A stretch of 64,000 nucleotides of DNA from Jiangella anatolica (GTDB taxonomy: Bacteria; Actinomycetota; Actinomycetes; Jiangellales; Jiangellaceae). Of this stretch, positions 7,103 through 14,833 are shown piece after piece (the stretch's first letter is position 1; the number at the start of each line of letters is the position of its first letter). The position numbers were made by a program, and so were the translations under genes. Under the pieces are notes generated by a model. That model was given only the letters and a program-made list of their open reading frames with translations. It made no database searches and was not told where the DNA came from. The stretch covers positions 1 through 64,000 of the forward strand of contig NZ_POTW01000007.1 of NCBI RefSeq assembly GCF_003236295.1. Direction: 5' to 3'.

Positions 7103-8295
7103 CCGGGCAGCCGGACGGTGAACCGGCACCCGCGCTCGTGGTTGGCCACCTCGACCGAGCCGGCGTGCGCCTCGACCAGGCCGCGGGCGATGGCCAGGCC
7201 CAGCCCGCCGCCGGCGGCGTCGCGGCCGCGTGCGGTGTCGCCGCGGAAGGCGACGTCGAACACGCGGTCCAGGTCCGGTTCCGGTATGCCGCCGCACTCG
7301 TCGATGACCTGCAGCACCGCGCCATCGGAGTCGCGGCCGGACCGGACGACCACCCGGCCGCCGGCCGGCGTGTGCCGGATGGCGTTGTCGAGCAGGTTGT
7401 TCAGCGCGCGGGAGAACTCGCGCGCCGACACCTCTGTCGCGGGCAGGTCGTCGAGCTCCTCCACGAGGACCACGCCCTTGACCGAGGCCTGCGAGGCGGC
7501 GCCGGCCAGCGACTCCGCGACGGCGTCGCCGATCGACACCAGCTCCGGCCCGAGCCGCACCGAGCCGCTGTTGATCCGCGACAGCTCGAACAGGTCGTCC
7601 ACCAGCACGGTGAGCCGTTCGGCGTCGCCGCGGATCTGCCGGTGGTAGCGCTGGACGGTGGCGGCGTCGTCGGCCACCTCGTCGTCGAGCGCCTCGGCCA
7701 TCGCGCGGATGGTCGCCAGCGGGCTGCGCAGGTCGTGCGAGACCCACGCGATCAGCTCGCGCCGCGACGCCTCCAGCGCCCGCTCGCGGCGGCGGGACTC
7801 GTCCAGCCGGGCGGAGACGTCGGCCAGCTCGGCCGCGAGCGCCGCGAGCTCACCGGGTCCGGTGACCGCCGCCGGGCCGTCGCCGCCGTCGACCATCGTG
7901 CGGGCCAGGTGCCCGACCTGCCGCGTCCCGGCGCCGATGTCGTCGCCGAGCTGCAGCGCCGCGCCGACGGCCATCGCCGTGGCGATCGCGACGACGATGA
8001 ACAGCGCCACCAGGTCGTGCGTCGAGATGAACATCGCCAGCGCCGCCGCGACCACGCCGGCCACCGTCGTCAGCAGCGACGACACCGCGACGACCAGCAC
8101 CTGGGCGCGCACCGGCCGGCCGCGGAAGCGGCGCAGCACCGTGGCGCCGGCGACGAAGGCCACGCCGGAGGCCAGCGCCGTCACCGCGACCAGGATCGCG
8201 GTGTCGCGGGCCGGGATGCCGGCGGAGACGGCGATGACACCGGCCGCGACGAGGCCGGTCGCCAGCACGCCGGCGGTGGCGAGCTGCCGGGTCAT
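7099..8295 (-). CDS. Sensor histidine kinase (HAMP, HisKA, HATPase)
   Basis: The 398-residue protein has four N-terminal hydrophobic segments (about residues 5-115) with hardly any extracytoplasmic loop, then a HAMP-like linker. The HisKA motif WVSHDLRSPLATIRAMAEAL has H187 as phosphoacceptor. The HATPase domain shows the N box NNLLDNAIRHT, a G1-like VIDECGGIPEPD and the G2 box GGGLGLAIARGLVEAHAG. The G1 box has Glu-Cys in place of the usual Asp-x-Gly start. Its ATG overlaps the response-regulator stop (ATGA), so the pair is co-translated. The short sensor loops suggest that it detects a membrane or intramembrane signal. The partner is the OmpR-type regulator at 8292. Confidence 0.92.
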   Translation of the reverse strand: MTRQLATAGVLATGLVAAGVIAVSAGIPARDTAILVAVTALASGVAFVAGATVLRRFRGRPVRAQVLVVAVSSLLTTVAGVVAAALAMFISTHDLVALFIVVAIATAMAVGAALQLGDDIGAGTRQVGHLARTMVDGGDGPAAVTGPGELAALAAELADVSARLDESRRRERALEASRRELIAWVSHDLRSPLATIRAMAEALDDEVADDAATVQRYHRQIRGDAERLTVLVDDLFELSRINSGSVRLGPELVSIGDAVAESLAGAASQASVKGVVLVEELDDLPATEVSAREFSRALNNLLDNAIRHTPAGGRVVVRSGRDSDGAVLQVIDECGGIPEPDLDRVFDVAFRGDTARGRDAAGGGLGLAIARGLVEAHAGSVEVANHERGCRFTVRLPG

Positions 8296-8993
8296 GGCTC
8301 GAACCGATAGCCGACGCCGCGGACGGTGACCAGGTGCCGCGGCGCCGACGGGTCGGGCTCGATCTTCTCCCGCAGCCGCCGCAGGTGCACCGTCACCGTG
8401 GAGGTGTCGCCGAAGCGCCAGCCCCACACGGCCTCCAGCAGTTCCTCGCGACGGTAGGCCCGTCCGGGGTTCGTCATGAAGTGCACGAGCAGATCGAACT
8501 CCTTCGTCGTGAGCGCCACCAGCCGGCCGTCGCGGCGCACCTGGTGCGCGACCAGGTCGACCTCGCAGCCGGCGCCGGTGAGCCGGCGGGCGGTCGTGGA
8601 CGGGGTGACCGAGCCGGCCGCGGCCCGCCGCAGCACGGCCTTGACCCGGGCGGACAGCTCGCGGGGCGAGAACGGCTTGGTGACGTAGTCGTCGGCGCCG
8701 ATCTCCAGTCCCGCGATGCGGTCGTTCTCCTCGCCGAGCGCCGTCAGCATGACGACGGGGATCGGCGCGACCCGGCGCAGCCGCCGGCAGACCTCCAGGC
8801 CGTCGAGGCCGGGGAGCATGAGGTCCAGCACGATGAGGTCGGGCAGGGTGTCCAGCGCCTTCGCCAGCCCGGCGGTGCCGTCGGCCGCGTAGTCGACGAC
8901 GAAGCCGTCGCGGCGCAGGTACCGCCCGACCACCTCGGACAGCGCCGGGTCGTCGTCGACCACCAGCACGCGCTGGGCCGGTCCGGGATCCAT
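8292..8993 (-). CDS. OmpR/PhoB-family response regulator
   Basis: The 233-residue protein has a receiver domain with the acidic pair D13/D14, the phosphoacceptor D57 in IVLDLMLPG, and the conserved Thr (MLTALGEENDR) and Lys (YVTKPFSPREL). The C-terminal winged helix ends ...VTVHLRRLREKIEPDPSAPRHLVTVRGVGYRF. I start at the ATG at 8993 (MDPGPAQRVLVVDDDP), because longer in-frame starts only add a low-quality leader. It is the first gene of a four-gene minus-strand operon and is divergent from the DUF2064-led operon, whose shared 116-bp intergenic region is its most likely target. Confidence 0.93.
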   Translation of the reverse strand: MDPGPAQRVLVVDDDPALSEVVGRYLRRDGFVVDYAADGTAGLAKALDTLPDLIVLDLMLPGLDGLEVCRRLRRVAPIPVVMLTALGEENDRIAGLEIGADDYVTKPFSPRELSARVKAVLRRAAAGSVTPSTTARRLTGAGCEVDLVAHQVRRDGRLVALTTKEFDLLVHFMTNPGRAYRREELLEAVWGWRFGDTSTVTVHLRRLREKIEPDPSAPRHLVTVRGVGYRFEP

Positions 8994-9109
8994 GGCACCA
9001 CCATGCCACCGTTGCCGACCGCTTCGCCCCAGGTCGGACTGGTACGGCGGCAGAGTTTCGCGCTTCGTAAGAATCATGACGGCCGATGGAACCTACGGTC
9101 AGCAGGGTG

Positions 9110-9745
9110 ATGAGGACCCAGGTGCTCGTGGTCGCGAAGGAGCCGGTCCCCGGCCGTGTCAAGACCCGGCTCTGCCCGCCGCTGACCCCGGCCGAGGCCG
9201 CGCGGGTCGCCGCGGCGGCCCTCGCCGACACGCTCGACGCGGTCGCCCGCTGCGGCGCCGGCCGGCGCATCCTCGCCCTCGACGGCCGGCCCGGTCCGTG
9301 GCTCCCGGCCGGCTTCGATGTGGTCCCGCAGGCGCACGGGTCGCTGGGGGACCGGCTCGCCGCCGCGTGGAGCCACGTCGACGGGCCGTGTGTGCAGATC
9401 GGCATGGATACCCCGCAGCTGACGCCGACGCTGCTCGACCACGCGCTCAGCCTGGTGACGGGCGGCGACGCGCGAACCGCGGCGCTCGGCCCGGCCGCGG
9501 ACGGCGGTTGGTGGGCGCTGGGCCTGCGCCGGTGGCGGCGCGGCGTGTTCGACGGCGTGCCGATGAGCACGGCGCAGACGGCGGCGCGGCAGCGCGACCG
9601 GCTGACGGCGCTGGGCCTGACGGTGACGCCGCTGCCGGTGCTGCGCGACATCGACACCGCCGACGACGCGGCCGCCGTGGCCGCCGCGGCGCCGTCCACC
9701 CGGACCGCCGCCGTCCTGCGGCCGCTGCTGACGGTGGCCCGGTGA
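9110..9745 (+). CDS. DUF2064 / TIGR04282-type nucleotidyl-glycosyl transferase
   Basis: The protein of about 211 residues has a GT-A-like fold of the DUF2064 family: VLVVAKEPVPGRVKTRLCPPL at the N-terminus (nucleotide-binding region), VQIGMDTPQLTP as the DxD-like site and GPAADGGWWALGL. It ends with LPVLRDIDTADDAAAV. The family is often labelled 'rSAM/selenodomain-associated' or 'arsenosugar' transferase, but its chemistry is not settled. The ATG at 9086 would add eight residues; I prefer 9110 because the family core begins directly there. It is first in an eight-gene operon in which most genes overlap by 1-4 bp. Confidence 0.8.
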   Translation: MRTQVLVVAKEPVPGRVKTRLCPPLTPAEAARVAAAALADTLDAVARCGAGRRILALDGRPGPWLPAGFDVVPQAHGSLGDRLAAAWSHVDGPCVQIGMDTPQLTPTLLDHALSLVTGGDARTAALGPAADGGWWALGLRRWRRGVFDGVPMSTAQTAARQRDRLTALGLTVTPLPVLRDIDTADDAAAVAAAAPSTRTAAVLRPLLTVAR

Positions 9746-10902
9746 GACCGCCGCCCGCACTGGAGGCGGCCCGCGACGACGCGTTGCGGCGGCCCGTGCA
9801 CGACGCCCGGACCGCTGCGATCCTGGGCATCGCGCTCGGCGTGTGCGTCCTGACCTGCTTCCTGACCGGGCTCTACTCGCACCTGCAGCAGCATCCGGTC
9901 GCGTGTCTGCCGATCCCGCCGCGGCCGGCGTCGCTGTACCGGGTCACGCAGGGCCTGCACGTCGCGACCGGGTACGCCACCGTGCCGCTGCTGCTGGCCA
10001 AGCTGTGGTCGGTCTACCCGCGGCTGTTCCGCTGGCCGCCGGTGAGCGGCGTCGCGCACGCCGCCGAGCGGCTGCTGCTGGTCCCGCTCGTGTGCGGCGC
10101 GGTGTTCCAGCTGTTCTCCGGGGTGGCGAACGTGTCGCGCTGGTATCCGTGGGGGTTCTACTTCCCGGCCGCGCACTACTGGGTCGCGTGGATCACCGTC
10201 GGCGCGCTGGTCGCCCATATCGGAGCGAAGGGCGCGGTCGTGCGGGCGGCGCTGCGGCGGCCCGGGCACCCGGTCGCGGCGGCCGCGCCGGGCACGCTCG
10301 GCCGGCGCGGCTTCCTGGGCGCGGTGGCCGTCGCGATGGGCGTCGTCACCGTGACCACCGCGGGGCAGACGCTGACGCCGTTGCGGCCGCTGACGCTGTT
10401 CGCGCAGCGCCGGCCCGACATCGGCGCCCAGGGCCTGCCGGTGAACCGCAGCGCCGTGCAGGCCGGTGTCGTCGACGCCGCGTCAGACCCGGGCTACCGG
10501 CTGCGGATCACCGGCGCCGTGGCCCGCCCGGTCGAGCTCACCGTGGCCGACCTGGACCGGCGGGCTCGCCGCGAGGCGGAGCTGCCGATCGCCTGCGTCG
10601 AGGGCTGGAGCGCGACGGCGCGCTGGCGCGGCGTGCCGGTGGCCGACCTGCTGGCCGACGCCGGCGTCGGACCGGACGACGACGTCGCCGTGCGGGTCGA
10701 GTCGCTGCAGGCCGGCGGCCGCTACCGCGCGTCGGAGCTGAACCGCCTGCAGGTCCGCGACGCCGACACCATGCTCGCGGTCGCCGTGAACGGCGAGCCG
10801 CTGAACCTGGACCACGGCTACCCCTGCCGGCTCATCGGGCCGAACCGGGCCGGTGTGCTGCAGACGAAGTGGGTCCGCGAGCTGGTGGTGATGCGCGCAT
10901 GA
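9742..10902 (+). CDS. Membrane-anchored molybdopterin-dependent oxidoreductase (sulfite-oxidase fold) with internal Tat motif
   Basis: The 386-residue protein has about four transmembrane helices in residues 25-170 (cytochrome b561-like layout, with several His such as GLHVAT and AHYW). A twin-arginine segment LGRRGFLGAV then leads into a fifth helix at about residues 190-210. The C-terminal half is a sulfite-oxidase-type MoCo domain with the Mo-ligating C285 in IACVEGWSATARWRGV, and ends ...HGYPCRLIGPNRAGVLQTKWV. I infer Sec insertion of helices 1-4 and Tat export of the folded, cofactor-loaded domain, so the catalytic part would lie outside. The GTG start overlaps the DUF2064 stop as GTGA. 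The substrate is unknown. Confidence 0.85.
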   Translation: MRPPPALEAARDDALRRPVHDARTAAILGIALGVCVLTCFLTGLYSHLQQHPVACLPIPPRPASLYRVTQGLHVATGYATVPLLLAKLWSVYPRLFRWPPVSGVAHAAERLLLVPLVCGAVFQLFSGVANVSRWYPWGFYFPAAHYWVAWITVGALVAHIGAKGAVVRAALRRPGHPVAAAAPGTLGRRGFLGAVAVAMGVVTVTTAGQTLTPLRPLTLFAQRRPDIGAQGLPVNRSAVQAGVVDAASDPGYRLRITGAVARPVELTVADLDRRARREAELPIACVEGWSATARWRGVPVADLLADAGVGPDDDVAVRVESLQAGGRYRASELNRLQVRDADTMLAVAVNGEPLNLDHGYPCRLIGPNRAGVLQTKWVRELVVMRA

Positions 10903-11318
10903 CGGAGCGGACGCCGTCGGGACCGTTCTTCTGGACCTGCCTGGTCGCCGGCGCCGGCATCGTCGGCTATGGCCTGGCCGGAGCGTGGGCCGATCGCGCC
11001 GACACGCGGCCCGCGGACCTCGCCGCGTGGCTGGCCGGCGCCGGGGCACTGCACGACGCGCTGCTGGCGCCGGCCGTCGTCGCCGTCGCGCTGGCGACCC
11101 GGTGGCTGCCCGGCGCCGCGCGGCTGCCGGTGCGGCTCGGGCTCGCCCTGAGCGCGTTGCTGACGGTGCTGTTCTGGCCGGTCGTGCGCGGCTGGGGACG
11201 CTCGCCGTCGGTGCCCAGCGCGCTGCCGCTGGACTACGGCCGCAACCTCGTCGTCATCCTGGCGCTGACCTGGCTCGTCGTCGGCGTGGCGATCGTCGTA
11301 CGGGTGCGGAGAGGATGA
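10899..11318 (+). CDS. Small four-helix membrane protein of unknown function
   Basis: This 139-residue protein has hydrophobic segments at about residues 10-30, 45-62, 72-95 and 115-135. I recognise no motif. ATGA overlaps join it to the molybdoenzyme upstream and to the methyltransferase downstream, so it belongs to the operon. It may be a small subunit or electron-transfer partner of the molybdoenzyme, although no haem or Cys motif is visible, which weakens that idea. Confidence 0.75.
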   Translation: MTERTPSGPFFWTCLVAGAGIVGYGLAGAWADRADTRPADLAAWLAGAGALHDALLAPAVVAVALATRWLPGAARLPVRLGLALSALLTVLFWPVVRGWGRSPSVPSALPLDYGRNLVVILALTWLVVGVAIVVRVRRG

Positions 11319-11911
11319 AGGTGACGGTGCTGATGCGGGCCCGGGACGGGTGGACGCAGCCGCTCGCGGTCGCCGAGTGGACGGCGGCAGCGACGCCGGT
11401 GGAGCGGACGCTGCTGGCGTCGCTGCGCGGGCCGGTGCTGGACCTGGGCTGCGGGCCGGGCCGGCTGGTCGTCGCGCTCGCCGAGCGGGGAGTGCCGGCG
11501 CTCGGCGTCGACGCGTCCGGCCAGGCCGTCGACCAGGCCCGGGCGCGCGGCGCGACCGCGCTGCGGCACTCCGTGTTCGACCCGCTGCCGGGCGAGGGCC
11601 GCTGGCGCAGCGTGCTGCTGCTGGACGGCAACGTCGGCATCGGCGGCGCGCCGGTGCAGCTGCTGCGCCGGGTCGCGCGGCTGCTGTCCGGCGACGGGCG
11701 GGCCGTCGTCGAGACCGCTCCGCCCGGCGCGGGGTCGTGGGCCGGCGAGGCCCGGCTCGAGCGCGACGGCGAGGTCAGCGGCTGGTTCCCGTGGGCCCGG
11801 CTGGCCGCCGACGACCTCGCCCGCGTCGCCGCCGCGGCCGGGCTGCGGCCGTCCGGCTGGCACGTCGCCGCGGGCCGCTGGTTCGTCCGGCTGGGCCGGG
11901 TGAGCGCATGA
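11315..11911 (+). CDS. Class I SAM-dependent methyltransferase
   Basis: This 198-residue protein shows motif I VLDLGCGPGRL at about residues 44-54, the acidic end of strand 2 in LGVDAS, and a motif IV-like VLLLDGNVGIGG where a methyltransferase often has the catalytic or SAM-contact Asp. The C-terminal sheet includes LRPSGWHVAAGRWFVRL. There are no pairs of conserved cysteines, so it is not an ArsM-type arsenite methyltransferase. It overlaps its upstream and downstream neighbours by 4 bp each. The acceptor is unknown; the operon context (two transferases, MTA phosphorylase) suggests that a small molecule is assembled. Confidence 0.82.
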   Translation: MKVTVLMRARDGWTQPLAVAEWTAAATPVERTLLASLRGPVLDLGCGPGRLVVALAERGVPALGVDASGQAVDQARARGATALRHSVFDPLPGEGRWRSVLLLDGNVGIGGAPVQLLRRVARLLSGDGRAVVETAPPGAGSWAGEARLERDGEVSGWFPWARLAADDLARVAAAAGLRPSGWHVAAGRWFVRLGRVSA

Positions 11912-12576
11912 TCGACGTCGTTCTCCCGGTGCTGGATGAGGCGGCGGCGATCCCGTGGGTGCTCGCCCGGATGCCGTCCGGCTACCGGCCGATCGTCGTC
12001 GACAACGGGTCCGGCGACGGCTCGGCGGCCGTGGCCGCGGCGGGTGGCGCCACCGTCGTGGCCGAGCCGCGGCGCGGGTTCGGCGCGGCCTGCTTCGCCG
12101 GGCTGACGGCGGCGACCGCGGACGTCGTCTGCTTCATGGACTGCGACGCCAGCCTCGACCCGGCCGACCTGCCGCTGGTGGCCGGCCCGGTCGTCGGCGG
12201 CGAGGCCGACCTCGTGCTCGGCGCCCGGCCCGGCGCCGCGATGGCGCCGCACGCCCGGCTGGCCAACCGGTACCTGGCCCGGCGGGTCGCCGCCTACACC
12301 GGCGTCCGCGTGAGCGACATCGGGCCGATGCGCGCGGCCCGGCGCACCGCGCTGCTCGGGCTGGGGCTGGCCGACCGGCGCTCGGGCTGGCCGCTGGAGA
12401 TGGTGCTGCGGGCCGCGCAGGACGGCTGGCGGGTCACCGAGCGGGCGGTGCCGTACCATCCGCGCACCGGGAAGAGCAAGGTCACCGGCACTGTCGGCGG
12501 GACCGTCCGCGCGATGCTGGACATGCGGCAGCGGCTCGCGGAGACGCGCCGGCTGATCCGGGCGGAGGAGACATGA
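11908..12576 (+). CDS. Family 2 glycosyltransferase
   Basis: This 222-residue protein carries the GT2 N-terminus VVLPVLDEAAAIPWVLARM, the nucleotide-binding VVDNGSGDGSA and the DxD site in FMDCDASLDPADL. It ends in RSGWPLEMVLRAAQDGWRV, a catalytic-base region, and YHPRTGKSKVTGTVGGT, which is typical of dolichol-phosphate-sugar-synthase-like enzymes without membrane anchors. It pairs with the DUF2064 protein at 9110, echoing the 'transferase 1 / transferase 2' pairs found elsewhere. It overlaps the methyltransferase and MTA phosphorylase genes by 4 bp. Confidence 0.88.
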   Translation: MIDVVLPVLDEAAAIPWVLARMPSGYRPIVVDNGSGDGSAAVAAAGGATVVAEPRRGFGAACFAGLTAATADVVCFMDCDASLDPADLPLVAGPVVGGEADLVLGARPGAAMAPHARLANRYLARRVAAYTGVRVSDIGPMRAARRTALLGLGLADRRSGWPLEMVLRAAQDGWRVTERAVPYHPRTGKSKVTGTVGGTVRAMLDMRQRLAETRRLIRAEET

Positions 12577-13331
12577 CACCAGAGATCGGGATCTTCGGTG
12601 GCTCCGGGTTCTACACGTTCCTGGACGACGCCGAGCCGGTGACGCTGGAGACCGAGTGGGGTCCGCCGTCGGCGCCGGTGACGGTGGCCGAGGTCGGCGG
12701 CGTCGGCGTGGCGTTCCTGCCCCGGCACGGTCTCGGCCACGAGCTGCCGCCGCACCGGGTCAACTACCGCGCCAACGTCGAGGCGATGCGCCGGCTGGGT
12801 GTGCACACGCTGGTGGCGCCGTTCGCGGCCGGCTCGCTGCGCCCGGAGATCCGCCCCGGCGACCTCGTGGTCGTCGACCAGCTCGTCGACCGCACCTGGG
12901 GCCGCGCGGACACGTTCCACGACCGCTTCGACGACGGCCCGCGGCACGTGTCGCTCGCCGACCCGTACACGCCGCGGGTCCGGCGCGCGCTGCTGGACGC
13001 CGGCCGGCGAACCGGGGCGACGGTGCACGACGGCGGCACCGTCGTGGTGATCAACGGGCCGCGGTTCTCGACCCGCGCGGAGTCGGCCTGGCATCGTCAG
13101 GCCGGCTGGCACGTCGTCAACATGACGCAGTACCCGGAGGCGGCGCTGGCCCGCGAGGCCGGGCTGGACTTCGGTGGCATCGCGCTGGTCACCGACTACG
13201 ACACCGGAGTGGACGGCGACCCGGACGTGGCGCCGGTCAGCCAGGAGGAGGTCTTCGAGGTGTTCCGTTCCAACGTGGACCGCGTGCGTGCTCTGCTGTT
13301 CGCCGCGGTCGCCGACCTGGCGGTGCGGTGA
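12573..13331 (+). CDS. mtnP: S-methyl-5'-thioadenosine phosphorylase family protein
   Basis: This 252-residue nucleoside phosphorylase has the phosphate-binding GIFGGSGFY at the N-terminus, FLPRHGLGHELPPHRVNYRAN and APFAAGSLRPEIRPGDLVVVDQ, typical of the MTAP/PNP-II family. Near the C-terminus are ARAESAWHRQ-like and NMTQYPEAALAREAG (ribose and base contacts) followed by LVTDYDTGVDG. It would split 5'-methylthioadenosine or a related 5'-modified nucleoside to adenine and a 1-phosphate sugar. In this operon it could process a 5'-modified adenosine made from SAM rather than serve housekeeping salvage. It overlaps the GT2 gene by 4 bp; its stop shares one base with the next ATG. Confidence 0.85.
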   Translation: MTPEIGIFGGSGFYTFLDDAEPVTLETEWGPPSAPVTVAEVGGVGVAFLPRHGLGHELPPHRVNYRANVEAMRRLGVHTLVAPFAAGSLRPEIRPGDLVVVDQLVDRTWGRADTFHDRFDDGPRHVSLADPYTPRVRRALLDAGRRTGATVHDGGTVVVINGPRFSTRAESAWHRQAGWHVVNMTQYPEAALAREAGLDFGGIALVTDYDTGVDGDPDVAPVSQEEVFEVFRSNVDRVRALLFAAVADLAVR

Positions 13332-13921
13332 TGGGCGTCCGCGCCGGCCTGCTCGCCGTCATCGTCCTGCTGGCCGGGTGCGGTGCGGCGGAGGACGACG
13401 AGCCGGAAGCGGCGCCGTCGTCGCCGGCGTCGGCCACACCGTCGCCGACGCCGTCCCCGTCCGCGCCGGCCGTGACGCCGACACCGACGCCGACCCCGCC
13501 GGCCGTCGTGCCGGAGGAGCTGGACTTCACCGCCGCGACCGTCGGCGGCGGGACGTTCGAGGGCGCGAGCCTGGCCGGCCGGCCCGCCGTCCTGTGGTTC
13601 TGGGCGCCCTGGTGTCCGGTGTGCCAGCGCGAGGCGCCGCTCATCGCGGAGCTCGCGGCGCAGTACGAGGGCGAGGTCGCGTTCGTCGGCGTGGCCGGGC
13701 TGTCCGGCGACCTCGCCGCCATGGAGGGCTTCATCGCCGACGGGGGCGTCGAGGCCATCCCGCACATCGACGACCGCGACGGCGCCGTCTACAGCCGGTT
13801 CGAGGTGACACAGCAGTACGACTTCGGCCTCGTCTCGGCCGACGGGACCGTCGAGGTGGTCCGCGGTCCGCTGGAGGAGGACGAGATCGTGGCCGCGGTC
13901 GAGCGGCTGGCCGCGGGCTGA
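13331..13921 (+). CDS. TlpA-like thioredoxin-fold lipoprotein
   Basis: This 196-residue protein has a lipoprotein signal with lipobox LLAGC (Cys at about residue 17). A low-complexity Thr/Pro/Ser linker (PTPTPTP) follows to about residue 60. The thioredoxin domain has the redox motif C95-P-V-C98 in WFWAPWCPVCQ and the cis-Pro region IPHIDDRD. It is exported and membrane-tethered, and should reduce disulfides outside the membrane. The next gene encodes a CcdA-like membrane reductant channel, its natural electron source. Confidence 0.9.
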   Translation: MGVRAGLLAVIVLLAGCGAAEDDEPEAAPSSPASATPSPTPSPSAPAVTPTPTPTPPAVVPEELDFTAATVGGGTFEGASLAGRPAVLWFWAPWCPVCQREAPLIAELAAQYEGEVAFVGVAGLSGDLAAMEGFIADGGVEAIPHIDDRDGAVYSRFEVTQQYDFGLVSADGTVEVVRGPLEEDEIVAAVERLAAG

Positions 13922-13923
13922 CC

Positions 13924-14817
13924 ATGGGTGACGTTCCGATCGAGTTCGCCCTGCTGCTCGGGTCGGTCGCGGCGCTGAACCCCTGTGGCTTCGCCCTGCT
14001 GCCGACCTACCTCACCCTGCTCGTGGCCCAGGGCGGGCCGCCGGGCACCGGCCCGGCCCTGCGCCGGGCCGGCGTCACGACCGCGGCGATGACGGCCGGA
14101 TTCGTGGCCGTGTTCGGCGCGTTCGGGCTGGTCGTCGTGCCGGCGGCGGTGTCGGTGGAGCGGTTCCTGCCCTGGGCGACCATCGTGATCGGCGTGGCGC
14201 TGATCGGGCTCGGCGGCTGGCTGGTCACGGGCCGGGAGCTGGTCGTCCGGACGCCGCGGCTGTCCGGCGCGGCGCCGGCGTCGTCGGCGTGGTCGATGGC
14301 CGGGTACGGCGTCGCCTACGCGGTGGCGAGCCTGTCGTGCACCGTCGCGCCGTTCCTCGCGATGGCCACCGCCACGTTCCGGTCGTCGGGCATCGCCGCC
14401 GGCCTGGCCGCCTTCGTCGCGTACGGCGTCGGGATGGGGCTGGTGGCCGGTCTGCTCGCGGTCGCGGTCGCGCTGGGCAGCGACACCGTCGTGCGGCGGG
14501 CCCGCCGGCTGCTGCCGTACGTGTCGCGCGTGAGCGGGGCGCTGCTGATCCTCGCCGGCGGCTACGTCGCCTACTACGGCGGCTACGAGCTGCGCGTCCG
14601 AGCCGGCGGCGACCCCGCCGACCCCGTCATCGACGCCGCGCTGGAGATCCAGGGCTTCCTGGCCGGCCTGGTCACCGACCTCGGGCCGCGGTGGCTGGCC
14701 GCCGCTGCCGCCGTCGTCGCCGGCGCCGCCGTGCTCATGGTCCTGGTGCGGCGTCACCCGGCTCGGGTGAGGCCGCGGCCGGCCGATCTCCCGGAGGATG
14801 AGGCCGGAGCCCCCTGA
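13924..14817 (+). CDS. CcdA/DsbD-like cytochrome c biogenesis transmembrane protein
   Basis: This 297-residue protein has six to seven membrane helices. It carries the two membrane cysteines of the family: C21 in ALNPCGFALLPTYL and C139 in SLSCTVAPFLAMA, which relay electrons from cytoplasmic thioredoxin to extracytoplasmic thiol proteins. There is an extra helix near residues 255-275 after an outer loop. It starts 2 bp after the TlpA-like gene. The pair suggests that the operon's extracytoplasmic enzyme needs reduced thiols. Confidence 0.88.
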   Translation: MGDVPIEFALLLGSVAALNPCGFALLPTYLTLLVAQGGPPGTGPALRRAGVTTAAMTAGFVAVFGAFGLVVVPAAVSVERFLPWATIVIGVALIGLGGWLVTGRELVVRTPRLSGAAPASSAWSMAGYGVAYAVASLSCTVAPFLAMATATFRSSGIAAGLAAFVAYGVGMGLVAGLLAVAVALGSDTVVRRARRLLPYVSRVSGALLILAGGYVAYYGGYELRVRAGGDPADPVIDAALEIQGFLAGLVTDLGPRWLAAAAAVVAGAAVLMVLVRRHPARVRPRPADLPEDEAGAP

Positions 14818-14833
14818 CGAAGGAGAGCCGGCC

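Noticed and set aside
7099-10269. A 1056-codon minus-strand open frame spanning kinase, regulator and the opposite operon
   Set aside because: Only the last 398 codons are the histidine kinase. The rest is antisense or off-frame to well-supported genes.
9110-13331. Arsenosugar biosynthesis cluster, as DUF2064 proteins are often labelled
   Set aside because: No radical SAM protein and no Cys-containing ArsM-type methyltransferase are present, so the label is not supported here.
13430-13500. Short repeat array encoding Thr/Pro/Ser
   Set aside because: It is a low-complexity lipoprotein linker, not a regulatory or mobile repeat.
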